Below the pieces are notes generated by a model, which had not been told where the DNA came from, did no database searches, and worked only from the letters and a program-made list of their open reading frames with translations. Below, one piece after another: positions 7,859-16,959 of a DNA stretch of 55,348 nucleotides. Every line of letters begins with the position of its first letter. Position 1 is the first letter of the stretch. This DNA is from Flavobacterium humi (GTDB lineage: Bacteria > Bacteroidota > Bacteroidia > Flavobacteriales > Flavobacteriaceae): assembly GCF_004745595.1 (NCBI RefSeq), contig NZ_SRLH01000001.1, forward strand, positions 622,695 to 678,042, given 5' to 3'. Made by a program: the position numbers and the translations under genes.

Positions 7859-10309
7859 TTATAATGTTTTAGGGTGCTTTACCTTGTCTTTGGTAATGGC
7901 AATAGCCAATACTTCGCTCATTTCGTTTACAAAATGGAACGTAAGCCCTTCTACATATTCCGCTTTGATTTCATTGATATCTTTCCGGTTTTCTTCCGAT
8001 AAAATGATTTCTTTGATTTTTGCCCTTTTGGCAGCCAATATCTTTTCTTTTATCCCGCCAACCGGAAGGACTCTTCCCCTAAGGGTGATTTCTCCGGTCA
8101 TGGCCAGGTTTTTCTTCACTCTTTTTTGGGTTAGTAAAGAAACCAGGGAAGTCAGCATGGCAATTCCTGCACTTGGCCCGTCTTTTGGCGTAGCGCCTTC
8201 AGGGATATGCACGTGGATATTGTTTTTGGTGAAAATTTCCGGCTTCACTCCTAACCTTTCCGCATTGGCTTTCACATATTCCATGGCAATGGTCACGGAT
8301 TCTTTCATGACCGTACCCATATTCCCTGTAAAAGTCAGGCCGCCTTTCCCAGCAGAAATAATCGATTCGATAAACAAAATATCGCCTCCAACGCTTGTCC
8401 AGGCCAAACCTGTAACGACACCGGCTATATCGTTGTTTTCGTATTTATCCCGTTCCATTCTTGGAGCGCCAAGTACTTTTTCTATATCTTCATCGGTTAC
8501 CTTAACATTGTATTCTTCTTCCAGGGCGATGCTTTTTGCCACATTACGGACCATTTGAGCGATTTTTTTCTCCAAGCCACGTACTCCGGATTCACGAGTA
8601 TAACCTTCTACTATTTTCTCGATTTGTTTTTTTCCTAAAGAAATCTGTTTGGTGGTCAATCCGTGTTCCTTGATTTGTTTCGGTACCAAATGCTGTTTCG
8701 CGATTTCAACCTTTTCCTCAATCGTATAACCTGTCATATTGATGACTTCCATACGGTCACGCAAAGCCGGCTGGACATTGGCGATATTATTGGAAGTAGC
8801 GATAAACATGACTTTAGACAAATCGAATCCCATTTCCAGGAAATTATCATAAAACTCCTTGTTTTGCTCCGGATCCAGAACTTCCAGCAAAGCAGAAGAA
8901 GGGTCGCCCTGGTTGCTGCTCGACAATTTATCGATTTCATCCAAGATAAAAACCGGATTGGAAGTTCCTGCTTTTTTCAAGCTCTGGATAATCCTTCCCG
9001 GCATGGCGCCGATATAGGTTTTCCTGTGCCCGCGGATTTCTGCCTCATCACGTAAGCCACCCAGCGACATACGCACATATTCACGACCTAAAGCTTCTGC
9101 AACCGAACGCCCGATAGACGTTTTACCAACACCCGGAGGTCCTGTAAAACACAGGATTGGGGATTTCATATCATTTCGCAGTTTTAAAACCGCCAAATGT
9201 TCTATCATTCTTTTCTTGACATCTTCAAGACCGAAATGATCCCTGTCCAATATTTTCTGGGCTCTTTTCAAATCGAAATTATCCTTTGAAAACTTGTTCC
9301 ATGGCAATTCCAAAAACAATTCCAGGTAATTCCTCTGGATCCCGAAATCCGGGGAATTCGGATTTGTGCGCTGCAGTTTGGAAATTTCTTTGTCAAAATG
9401 CTTTTTGGTCTTGGCATCCCAATTGATTTCCAAGGCTTTTTTACGCATTTCCTCGATTTCTTCTTCATGCGAGGCACCGCCCAGTTCTTCCTGGATGGTT
9501 TTCATTTGCTGCTGCAGGAAATATTCCCGCTGCTGCTGGTCCAGGTCGAAACGCACTTTAGACTGGATATCGTTTTTAAGTTCCAATTTCTGGAGTTCGA
9601 TATTCATGTGCTTTAAAGTAGACAATGCTCTGTCTTTCAGATTATTTACTTCCAGCAATTCCTGTTTTTCTACCACAGAAAGATTCATATTGGAAGAAAC
9701 AAAATTGACTAAAAACGAATTGCTTTCTATATTTTTTATGGCAAAAGTAGCCTCGGTTGGAATATTCGGGCTTTCTTTTATAATTTGAATCGCCAAATCC
9801 CGGACCGAATCAATGATGGCTGAAAATTCCTTGTCTTTTGCGACAGGCCTTTCTTCGGAAACTTCTTTGATAGTCGCCCTTAGATAGGGTTCGGCTGTGG
9901 TCACCTGATCGATTTCGAAACGTTTTTTCCCCTGAAGGATTACCGTTACGTTACCGTCCGGCATTTTTAAGACACGAAGGATCCTGGCCACCGTACCGAC
10001 TTTGTTGATTTCATTTTCGGACGGATCTTCATCTTCTTCATTCTTTTGCGAAACAACGCCGATGATCTTATCCGAAGCATTCGCGTCATTGATTAATTTT
10101 ATCGATTTATCCCTGCCCGCCGTAATAGGAATGACCACACCGGGGAAAAGCACGGTGTTTCGAAGGGGAAGAATTGGCAAATCTGCCGGAAGTTCCTCAT
10201 TATTCATTTCTTCTTCATCTTCCGGTGTAAGAAGTGGGATTAAATCCGCTTCCGAATCAAATTCCTGTAGTGACAAATTGTCAATGGTGATTATTTTTTG
10301 TTGAGACAT
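7859..10309 (-). CDS. lon: ATP-dependent protease La (Lon)
   Basis: This 816-residue cytosolic AAA+ serine protease degrades damaged and regulatory proteins. The N-terminal substrate-binding LON domain spans about 40-240 (LPILPLRNTVLFPG start), followed by a coiled-coil region. The AAA+ module has Walker A GPPGVGKTS near 388-396, Walker B VFILDEIDK near 447-455 and sensor residues beyond. The C-terminal protease domain has the catalytic Ser in DGPSAGIAM (about 710) and the Lys in PVGGIKEK (about 753). Length and motif order are standard. The acidic N-terminal extension (EDEEEMNNEELP) is usual in Bacteroidetes. The gene stands alone between its own promoter region and terminator. Confidence 0.97.
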   Translation of the reverse strand: MSQQKIITIDNLSLQEFDSEADLIPLLTPEDEEEMNNEELPADLPILPLRNTVLFPGVVIPITAGRDKSIKLINDANASDKIIGVVSQKNEEDEDPSENEINKVGTVARILRVLKMPDGNVTVILQGKKRFEIDQVTTAEPYLRATIKEVSEERPVAKDKEFSAIIDSVRDLAIQIIKESPNIPTEATFAIKNIESNSFLVNFVSSNMNLSVVEKQELLEVNNLKDRALSTLKHMNIELQKLELKNDIQSKVRFDLDQQQREYFLQQQMKTIQEELGGASHEEEIEEMRKKALEINWDAKTKKHFDKEISKLQRTNPNSPDFGIQRNYLELFLELPWNKFSKDNFDLKRAQKILDRDHFGLEDVKKRMIEHLAVLKLRNDMKSPILCFTGPPGVGKTSIGRSVAEALGREYVRMSLGGLRDEAEIRGHRKTYIGAMPGRIIQSLKKAGTSNPVFILDEIDKLSSSNQGDPSSALLEVLDPEQNKEFYDNFLEMGFDLSKVMFIATSNNIANVQPALRDRMEVINMTGYTIEEKVEIAKQHLVPKQIKEHGLTTKQISLGKKQIEKIVEGYTRESGVRGLEKKIAQMVRNVAKSIALEEEYNVKVTDEDIEKVLGAPRMERDKYENNDIAGVVTGLAWTSVGGDILFIESIISAGKGGLTFTGNMGTVMKESVTIAMEYVKANAERLGVKPEIFTKNNIHVHIPEGATPKDGPSAGIAMLTSLVSLLTQKRVKKNLAMTGEITLRGRVLPVGGIKEKILAAKRAKIKEIILSEENRKDINEIKAEYVEGLTFHFVNEMSEVLAIAITKDKVKHPKTL

Positions 10310-10355
10310 ATTGTATTTAAGTCATTTTGTCATTAAACATAGACAGCCCGTACTA

Positions 10356-10363
10356 CAAAGTTA
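10356..10363 (-). promoter_or_regulatory. Possible -7 box of lon
   Basis: The minus strand reads TAACTTTG, a full match to TAnnTTTG, 47 bp before the lon ATG. No clear TTTG is found at the expected -33 distance, so the call is tentative. An activator or alternative sigma factor could compensate, as lon is often heat-responsive. Confidence 0.4.
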
Positions 10364-10452
10364 TTACATTACAAACTATCATCTTGCTGAAAATCAATAA
10401 ATAAGAAAATAATTTATCGATTGCCTACTATAATAAGTCAAGTATTATGCCA

Positions 10453-10489
10453 TAAAAAAATCCCGTGCACTAAAAAGCCTACGGGATTC
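10453..10489 (-). terminator. Terminator of the two-domain lipoprotein gene
   Basis: Minus strand AATCCCGT, a 14-nt loop, ACGGGATT, then a run of T. It lies 23 bp after the stop of the upstream lipoprotein gene. Confidence 0.75.
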
Positions 10490-10511
10490 CTGTTATGTCA
10501 ATTTTAATCTG

Positions 10512-11483
10512 TTACAGATAAGTAACATCAAATGTTCCCGCTGTAATTTGATGCGTCACGATAGGTGGCATCATGGTACTGGCCGTAAAACTAAAAGTCC
10601 CTTTTATCCTTTTGGTTGTAGTGTCATGCGAAATTATGGTCATGGTACCTGCACCTCCGAATATACCCGTAGCAGTGCCATCCAGGATATATTGCCCTCT
10701 AACTGTTGAGTCAAGTTCTGTAAATGTATAGGTTGAACCAGCGGTTGCAGTATCAGGAATTGCCAAGCCGATATTCTCTATGTTTCCTCTCCTACCGGTT
10801 ATGGCTATCAATCCGCTTGTTCTGACTCCGGTTATATTGGTTGGAACAAAATCAACACCATCCAGTTTAGCTGTAAAAGTATTTCCGGTTGGTGCTACTA
10901 CATCTGCAGCATAGGATAAATTTGTAAATACTCCATTTGTAAACACCTTGGTTTCAATAGTTGTGCTTGAACCAGATGCAAATCGTACACCTGTAAACTT
11001 AAATGTCCCTGATATTTTTTTATTGGTAGTGTCAATGCTTGAAATAACGATTTGGGCAGTATCGGTATAATTTGCAAAACCGGCAAAATCACCTGTATCG
11101 TCATCGGCTGCCAAATACGGTATATTTCCGGAACCCGCACTGTAAATCAATCCAAAAGGCATAGAAGAACTGTTAGTCATATCTAAAGTGTATGTGCCTA
11201 CCGTAGCCCCGGGAATCGTAATCTGGAAAAATTCTCCCGATGATTTTATTCCTGTAATAGCAACATAATCACTGTTTACAATCGCTTGGATAGTATTTGC
11301 GGTAAATGTCTGTCCGTCAAAATCAGCTTTGAAAACCGCTGGTGAAGAAGGATTAGATGGATTAGACGGGTTATTGGCACCTGGAATAGTCCCTTCATAA
11401 GGTTCTATTTCTGTTGTACAGGAAGAAAAAAATGCGGTCGCAAATAACAAAATAAATGCGAAAGAGGTTTTTAGTTTATTCAT
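10512..11483 (-). CDS. Lipoprotein with two tandem beta-rich domains (DUF6252-like)
   Basis: This 323-residue predicted lipoprotein has a hydrophobic signal ending at the lipobox Cys in ATAFFSSCTTE. A Pro/Ser/Asn linker (NPSNPSNPSS) follows. Two related domains of about 125 residues come next: the first from FKADFDGQTFTA (about 53-178), the second from FTAKLDGVDFVP (about 203-320). Each contains an ITGxxxSGxxxxxI-like strand, a GTYTL or STYTF strand, and an IxSxDTTxKxIxGTFxFT hairpin, indicating internal duplication. The pattern resembles DUF6252 proteins of Flavobacteria, whose role is unknown. It is monocistronic and probably anchored in the outer membrane. Confidence 0.75.
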   Translation of the reverse strand: MNKLKTSFAFILLFATAFFSSCTTEIEPYEGTIPGANNPSNPSNPSSPAVFKADFDGQTFTANTIQAIVNSDYVAITGIKSSGEFFQITIPGATVGTYTLDMTNSSSMPFGLIYSAGSGNIPYLAADDDTGDFAGFANYTDTAQIVISSIDTTNKKISGTFKFTGVRFASGSSTTIETKVFTNGVFTNLSYAADVVAPTGNTFTAKLDGVDFVPTNITGVRTSGLIAITGRRGNIENIGLAIPDTATAGSTYTFTELDSTVRGQYILDGTATGIFGGAGTMTIISHDTTTKRIKGTFSFTASTMMPPIVTHQITAGTFDVTYL

Positions 11484-11530
11484 CTTGGTAGGGGTTAATT
11501 TTTTTATTTTTTTGACAAATATATAATTAT

Positions 11531-12835
11531 TTATGATTTGGTAACATTTTGTTTCGGCACCCTTAACAATAACAAAAGCCCTATGACAAAGAAAATCCCT
11601 AAAAACACAATGGAATTCCGCATGGAACCTGTTACCTGGTCAATGATTCCGTATATGGACATTCCTATTACGATCCCGACTTTTTCGGTAACATCGTAAA
11701 AACTGAAGTATGAAGCCGTGTCTGTGGTTTCCGGTAATAATTTGGAATAAGTTGAACGCGCCAAAGACTGAATCCCTCCCATTACCAAACCTACAAATCC
11801 TGCGGTCGCGTAAAATTCATTCGGTGTTTCCACAAAATAAGCAAAAACACATAACACCGCCCAAAAACCATTCAAAAAGATCAAGGTATTGATATTCCCG
11901 AATTTCCCCGAAGCCCTGGAAGTTAGGATTGCTCCTATAACTGCAACGATCTGAATCACTAAAATACTAATAATCAAACCGGTGGTTTTCTGACTTTCTG
12001 TTTCCCAGCTGATTTCCTCGGCTCCAAAATAAGTAGCTACCAGCATAACGGTCTGAACGGCCATAATAAATACAAAATAACTTCCCAGATATCTTTTTAA
12101 AGGGATATTGCTTTTGACATCCTTCCAAACCAATTTCAATTCTTTAAAACCGTCAAAAATAACTGCTTTTGTAACTTTATGACCGGTTGAAGCCCCGTTT
12201 GGCAAATAATAATAGGTAATGTGGCTAAAGCCGATCCACCAAATGCCGACCATCAGGAAAGAATACCGCATCATTTCCATTTTCTGATCGTCCGGGGACA
12301 GCATTACCATCGCTAGGTTGATAATCAGTAAAATAGTGCTGCCGATATACCCCATCGAAAACCCACGGGCACTTACTTTGTCCTGTTGCTCGGGAAAGGC
12401 AATATCGGGAAGGTAGGAATTGTAAAAGACCAAACTCGCCCAAAAACCTATCAATCCAAACAAATAAACCGTATAGCTGATAAAGAAATTTTCAACATTA
12501 AACCAATATAGCCCGATACAGGACAAACCGCCCATATAGCAAAAGAAACGCAGGAATGATTTTTTGTTGCCGATATAATCTGCAATTCCCGACAAGATAG
12601 GCGAAATAAAGGCTACAATCAGGAAGGCCAATGCCGTAACGAATGTTATCATGGCTGTGTCTTTGCAATGGTACCCGAAGACATCCACATAATTATTCCC
12701 CCTGATTTTGAATAATGCATTATAAAAAATTGGAAAGATCGCCGAGGCAATCACCAGGCTGTAAACAGAGTTCGCCCAATCATAAAATGCCCAGGCATTC
12801 AACAGTTTTTTGTCTCCTTTTTGAAGTGTTTTCAT
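11531..12835 (-). CDS. MFS transporter, UMF1/Atg22-like family
   Basis: This 434-residue protein has about twelve membrane segments. The N-terminal LNAWAFYDWANSVYSLVIAS and the later GLVMGGIQSLARSTYSKLLP motif are characteristic of the UMF1 family of the major facilitator superfamily, related to yeast vacuolar amino-acid exporter Atg22. The bacterial substrate is unknown. It ends 47 bp from the start of the lipoprotein gene and begins 64 bp after the M48 gene, from which a terminator separates it. Confidence 0.82.
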   Translation of the reverse strand: MKTLQKGDKKLLNAWAFYDWANSVYSLVIASAIFPIFYNALFKIRGNNYVDVFGYHCKDTAMITFVTALAFLIVAFISPILSGIADYIGNKKSFLRFFCYMGGLSCIGLYWFNVENFFISYTVYLFGLIGFWASLVFYNSYLPDIAFPEQQDKVSARGFSMGYIGSTILLIINLAMVMLSPDDQKMEMMRYSFLMVGIWWIGFSHITYYYLPNGASTGHKVTKAVIFDGFKELKLVWKDVKSNIPLKRYLGSYFVFIMAVQTVMLVATYFGAEEISWETESQKTTGLIISILVIQIVAVIGAILTSRASGKFGNINTLIFLNGFWAVLCVFAYFVETPNEFYATAGFVGLVMGGIQSLARSTYSKLLPETTDTASYFSFYDVTEKVGIVIGMSIYGIIDQVTGSMRNSIVFLGIFFVIGLLLLLRVPKQNVTKS

Positions 12836-12855
12836 CTTTTATAAATTTTTAAGCA

Positions 12856-12883
12856 TAAAAAAAGCCGCTCAATTGAGCAGCTT
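12856..12883 (-). terminator. Terminator of the M48 peptidase gene
   Basis: The inverted repeat AAGCTGCTCAATTGAGCGGCTT (minus strand split: AAGCTGCTCA / TTGAGCGGCTT) is followed by a T run. It lies 17 bp after the M48 stop codon. Confidence 0.8.
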
Positions 12884-12899
12884 CGAAAGTACTATATTT

Positions 12900-13715
12900 T
12901 TATTTAAATACAACACCAAATTTTGCAGCCTCCGTTTTCGCTTTCGGCAATAATGCCTTTAGGTTGGCAATACGGGTTTGGTTGGAAGGGTGCGTGCTTA
13001 AAATTTCCGGTGGCGCATCGCCTCCTTGTGCGGCCATTCTTTCCCAAAGGAACACGGCATTTTCCGGATTATAACCCGCAATGGCCATCAAAGTAAGCCC
13101 AATCATATCAGCTTCGCTCTCATGGTCCCTGCTAAACGGGAGCATTACTCCTACCTGGCTTCCTACACCATATGCCTGCATGATCAACTGTTGTGTTTCC
13201 GGGCTTTTGTTGCCTGTCGCGGCGGCCACTCCAACACCTCCAAGCTGTTGCAGCAAGCCGGCACTCATCCTTTGCTGCCCGTGGTTGGCCAAAGCGTGTG
13301 AAACCTCATGTCCTAAAACGGCTGCCAAACCGGCATCGTCCTTGCAAATGGGCAAAATCCCCGTATACACCACTATTTTCCCACCGGGCATACACCAGGC
13401 ATTTACTTCTTTGCTGTCTACTAGTTTATACTCCCATTGGTAATTTGTCAGATAAGAAGCATTTCCATTGGCAGTCAGCCATCTTTCGGCGGCTACCTTT
13501 ATTTTATTAGCTACCGTTTCGACCCTTTTGGCATCTTTTGTGCCGGTAATCACTTTGTTTTCAGCCAAAAACTGCCCGTATTGCTGGAATGCCGATGGGA
13601 ATATTTCGCTGTCCGGGACCAAAGCCATCGTTTTTTTGCCTGTAAAAGGATTCGTGGCGCAGGAATACACCAATGCCAAAACCCCAAATGCAGAAATTAT
13701 TATACCTTTTTTCAT
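12900..13715 (-). CDS. M48-family zinc metallopeptidase lipoprotein
   Basis: A 271-residue lipoprotein with lipobox LVYSC (Cys 19) followed by ATNPFTGKKT, a start seen in LoiP/Oma1-like M48C peptidases. The zinc motif HEVSH lies near residue 135 in LGHEVSHALANHGQQR, and the third ligand Glu is in RDHESEADMIGL near 196. A C-terminal STHPSNQTRI segment is family-typical. These enzymes act on misfolded outer-membrane or periplasmic proteins. The gene is monocistronic and diverges from the hydrolase at 13867. Confidence 0.88.
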   Translation of the reverse strand: MKKGIIISAFGVLALVYSCATNPFTGKKTMALVPDSEIFPSAFQQYGQFLAENKVITGTKDAKRVETVANKIKVAAERWLTANGNASYLTNYQWEYKLVDSKEVNAWCMPGGKIVVYTGILPICKDDAGLAAVLGHEVSHALANHGQQRMSAGLLQQLGGVGVAAATGNKSPETQQLIMQAYGVGSQVGVMLPFSRDHESEADMIGLTLMAIAGYNPENAVFLWERMAAQGGDAPPEILSTHPSNQTRIANLKALLPKAKTEAAKFGVVFK

Positions 13716-13866
13716 CTTTTCTTATTTTGTATGTGTAGTAAAATTAATCCATTTTTTTCAATTCCTCCTAAAATAAAACGTAAAGTATTTATGATTATTT
13801 TATGATCCTGATTTAATTCAAAACCTTAAAAAAACCTTAAATTGCGGTGCATTAATTTTCTCTATT

Positions 13867-14721
13867 TTGAAAACAAAACATCAGGAAGGAATCCAGGTTC
13901 CAAAAGCCATTATTTATGTTGTAAAATTTGTTCAATTTATTTCGGAAGATTTAGTTACCAAACTGGCTTCCCGCATTTTTACAAGCCCCATCAAGCATAA
14001 AATCCCGAAAAGGGAATTCGAGATGGAACGAAAAACAAAACAGGAAACCGTTTTCATCCCCGAAATAAAAAAAGAAATCATTGTTTATCATTATGGCAAC
14101 GGCCCTAAGAAAGTATTGTTGGTGCATGGTTGGTCCGGCCGGGGGACCCAATTGGTAAAATTCGCCGAGGAACTGATCGGTTTGGGCTATTCGACCATAA
14201 GTTTTGATGCTCCGGCCCACGGGAAATCTGCCGGGAAAACAACATTAATGCCGGAATTTATCGCTTCCATATTAGAGTTGGAGCGGCTATACGGCCCATT
14301 CGATTATGCCATTGGCCATTCCCTGGGGGGCATATCCTTATTAAATGCGGTTAGGCAAGGTTTGAAAATAAAAAAGCTGGTTGTCATAGGAAGCGCTGAT
14401 AAAATCAGTGATATTTTTGATGAATTCGTAAAGAAACTGGAGTTAAAACCTATCATATCAAAGAAGATGATTGCCGGTTTTGAAAAAAAATTCGGTGTAT
14501 CGATGGATGACTATTCTGCACATTTAGCGGCTCAAGAGGTACACATCCCAACATTGGTCATCCATGACGAAAACGATTATGAAGTCCCTGTATGGTGCGG
14601 GAAAAACATCCATAAACACCTGCCGGACGGAACGATTTTCATTACCAAAAAATTGGGCCACCGAAAGATTCTCGGAGACAAAAACGTGATCAGCAAAACA
14701 ATGGATTTCATTCAAAATTAA
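13867..14721 (+). CDS. Alpha/beta hydrolase
   Basis: A 284-residue alpha/beta-hydrolase-fold protein with oxyanion-hole motif LLVHGWSGRG near 80-89, nucleophile elbow GHSLGG near 155, an acid residue in HDENDYEVP and the catalytic His in KLGHRKIL. No signal peptide is evident, though the N-terminus is partly hydrophobic and may associate with membranes. The start is uncertain: the long frame begins with TTG at 13867, and the first in-frame ATG is about residue 47, just before the hydrolase core, so the TTG start is preferred. It lies 11 bp before msrB and probably shares its transcript. The substrate is unknown. Confidence 0.8.
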   Translation: MKTKHQEGIQVPKAIIYVVKFVQFISEDLVTKLASRIFTSPIKHKIPKREFEMERKTKQETVFIPEIKKEIIVYHYGNGPKKVLLVHGWSGRGTQLVKFAEELIGLGYSTISFDAPAHGKSAGKTTLMPEFIASILELERLYGPFDYAIGHSLGGISLLNAVRQGLKIKKLVVIGSADKISDIFDEFVKKLELKPIISKKMIAGFEKKFGVSMDDYSAHLAAQEVHIPTLVIHDENDYEVPVWCGKNIHKHLPDGTIFITKKLGHRKILGDKNVISKTMDFIQN

Positions 14722-14732
14722 AACCAATTACC

Positions 14733-15119
14733 ATGAAATATCCGGTAGAAAAAACAGAAGAACAATGGAAACAGGAATTGGGCGAGGAAAAATACAAAAT
14801 CCTTCGTCAAAAAGGGACTGAATTCCCACATTCCGGGGAATACAACCTGCATTTCGAAAAAGGGACTTATGTTTGTGCGGCTTGCAAGGAACCTTTATTT
14901 GAAAGCAGTTCAAAATTCAACGCCCATTGCGGCTGGCCTTCTTTTGACGAATCCATTCCCGGGAAAGTCGAATATATCAAAGACCATTCGCACGGGATGC
15001 TCCGTACCGAAATCCTGTGTGCCAATTGCGGCGGGCATCTGGGGCACGTTTTTGATGACGGCCCGACCCCAACCGGAATCCGGTATTGCGTAAATTCTCT
15101 TTCCATCGACTTTAAATAA
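14733..15119 (+). CDS. msrB: Peptide-methionine (R)-S-oxide reductase
   Basis: A 128-residue cytosolic enzyme that reduces the R-epimer of methionine sulfoxide in proteins. Zinc-binding CxxC pairs are visible in YVCAACKEPL and LCANCGGHLGHVF, and the catalytic Cys in RYCVNSLSIDF near the C-terminus. The CGWPSFDE and GTEFPHSG motifs are family hallmarks. It covers a complete single-domain MsrB without an MsrA fusion. It lies 11 bp downstream of the alpha/beta hydrolase. Confidence 0.96.
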   Translation: MKYPVEKTEEQWKQELGEEKYKILRQKGTEFPHSGEYNLHFEKGTYVCAACKEPLFESSSKFNAHCGWPSFDESIPGKVEYIKDHSHGMLRTEILCANCGGHLGHVFDDGPTPTGIRYCVNSLSIDFK

Positions 15120-15184
15120 ATATATTCTGTTGTTCATTTTGTTTAATTTGTTTAATTTGCATTCAATTAACACCCATTTACAGA

Positions 15185-16957
15185 ATGACCAATATTACAA
15201 GATTATTTGATTTCCCTTATTATCAGCTAAGTAAGCAGAATTTACCAGATGCTTTGGTAACAAAATATAATGACCAGTGGATCAAGACTTCAACCCAGGA
15301 ATATATCAATAAAGCCAATACGATATCGAGGGCTTTGCTTCGGATGGGAATCCAGAAAGATGATAAAATCGCTATCATTTCCTCCAATAACAGGACCGAA
15401 TGGAACATAGTGGATATCGGCGTGCTGCAAACCGGGGCGCAAACGGTGCCAATTTATCCTACTATTTCCGAAGAAGATTACCAGTACATCCTGAATCATG
15501 CCGAAGCTAAATTCTGTTTTGTTTCGGATGCTGAAGTTTTAGGGAAATTAAATATGATCAAACAAAATGTACCGTCACTAACGGAGGTTTTTTCATTCAA
15601 TGAAATCGAAGGCTGCAGAAACTGGAAGGAATTGCTTGTTTTGGGTGAAGATGAAACCAACCAGGATGAAGTGGAAAGCAGGAAAAACGCCGTCCAATCG
15701 GATGACCTGGCTACTATCATATATACTTCGGGTACTACCGGAAGGCCTAAAGGCGTTATGTTATCCCACAGAAACATCGTATCGAATGTCATGGACAGCG
15801 CCAAGAGGATTCCTTTTGAAGAAGGCAACAGCAGGGCTTTGAGTTTCCTGCCGGTATGCCATATTTTTGAACGGATGATCCTGTATTTATACCAATATTA
15901 TAGCATTTCGATTTATTTTGGCGAATCGATAGAAAAAATCAGTGACAACCTTAAAGAAGTAAAACCCAATGTTATTACAGCTGTTCCGAGGCTGCTGGAA
16001 AAAGTGTACGACAAAATCTACGCAAAAGGCACGGAATTAACCGGTTTGAAAAAGAAACTGTTCTTTTGGGCCATCGATTTAGGCTTACGCTACGAACCGT
16101 ACGGAGCCAACGGTTTTTGGTATGAATTCCAACTCAAAATTGCCCGGAAACTTATTTTCAGTAAATGGAAAGAAGGATTGGGCGGAAACCTTGACCTTAT
16201 GGTTTCAGGAAGCGCGGCTTTGCAGACAAGGCTGGCCCGGGTTTTTGCCGCGGCAGGCATCACAATCATTGAAGGTTACGGATTAAGCGAAACATCTCCT
16301 GTAATTGCGGTAAATGACACCCGCAACCACGGATTCAGGATTGGTACCGTAGGTAAAATCATTGACAACCTGGATGTTAAAATCGCTGAAGACGGTGAAA
16401 TCCTTTGCAAAGGGCCAAATGTCATGATGGGCTATTACAAAGACAAGGAAAAAACGGATGAAGCCATTATAAATGGTTATTTCCATACCGGGGACATCGG
16501 GGAAATCGATCAAGAAGGCTTCCTTAAGATCACAGACCGTAAAAAAGAAATGTTCAAAACTTCCGGAGGAAAATACATTGCGCCGCAAATCCTTGAAAAC
16601 ACCATGAAACAATCCCGTTTCATCGAACAAATCATGGTAATTGGCGACGGACAGAAAATGCCGGGAGCCATCATTCAGCCTAATTTTGAATTTGTCAAAG
16701 AATGGGCTTCACTACATGGTATCACTTTAGCGGCTTCAAACGAGGAAATCATCGAAAACCCAAAAGTGATCGAACGAATCCAGCAGGAAGTGGAAACATT
16801 GAATGAGAAATTCGGGAATTGGGAAAAAATAAAACGTTTTGAACTTACTCCGGATATCTGGTCCATCGATGGCGGCCAGCTTACTCCTACCCTAAAACTG
16901 AAACGTAAAGTGATTTTGGAGAAATACAAAGGCTTATACGATAAAATTTACAACTAA
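15185..16957 (+). CDS. Long-chain acyl-CoA synthetase (AMP-forming)
   Basis: A 590-residue ANL-superfamily adenylating enzyme. It activates fatty acids to acyl-CoA through an acyl-AMP intermediate, the entry step for the beta-oxidation genes at 19-24.6 kb. Motifs: P-loop-like YTSGTTGRPKGVMLSH near 180-195, EGYGLSETSP near 362-371, and TGDIGEIDQEGFLKITDRKKE near 439-459, plus the C-terminal GGQLTPTLKLKR carrying the catalytic Lys. Length fits the FadD15/FAA1-like subgroup (about 590-600). The next gene begins 2 bp after its stop, so the two are co-transcribed. Confidence 0.93.
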   Translation: MTNITRLFDFPYYQLSKQNLPDALVTKYNDQWIKTSTQEYINKANTISRALLRMGIQKDDKIAIISSNNRTEWNIVDIGVLQTGAQTVPIYPTISEEDYQYILNHAEAKFCFVSDAEVLGKLNMIKQNVPSLTEVFSFNEIEGCRNWKELLVLGEDETNQDEVESRKNAVQSDDLATIIYTSGTTGRPKGVMLSHRNIVSNVMDSAKRIPFEEGNSRALSFLPVCHIFERMILYLYQYYSISIYFGESIEKISDNLKEVKPNVITAVPRLLEKVYDKIYAKGTELTGLKKKLFFWAIDLGLRYEPYGANGFWYEFQLKIARKLIFSKWKEGLGGNLDLMVSGSAALQTRLARVFAAAGITIIEGYGLSETSPVIAVNDTRNHGFRIGTVGKIIDNLDVKIAEDGEILCKGPNVMMGYYKDKEKTDEAIINGYFHTGDIGEIDQEGFLKITDRKKEMFKTSGGKYIAPQILENTMKQSRFIEQIMVIGDGQKMPGAIIQPNFEFVKEWASLHGITLAASNEEIIENPKVIERIQQEVETLNEKFGNWEKIKRFELTPDIWSIDGGQLTPTLKLKRKVILEKYKGLYDKIYN

Positions 16958-16959
16958 CC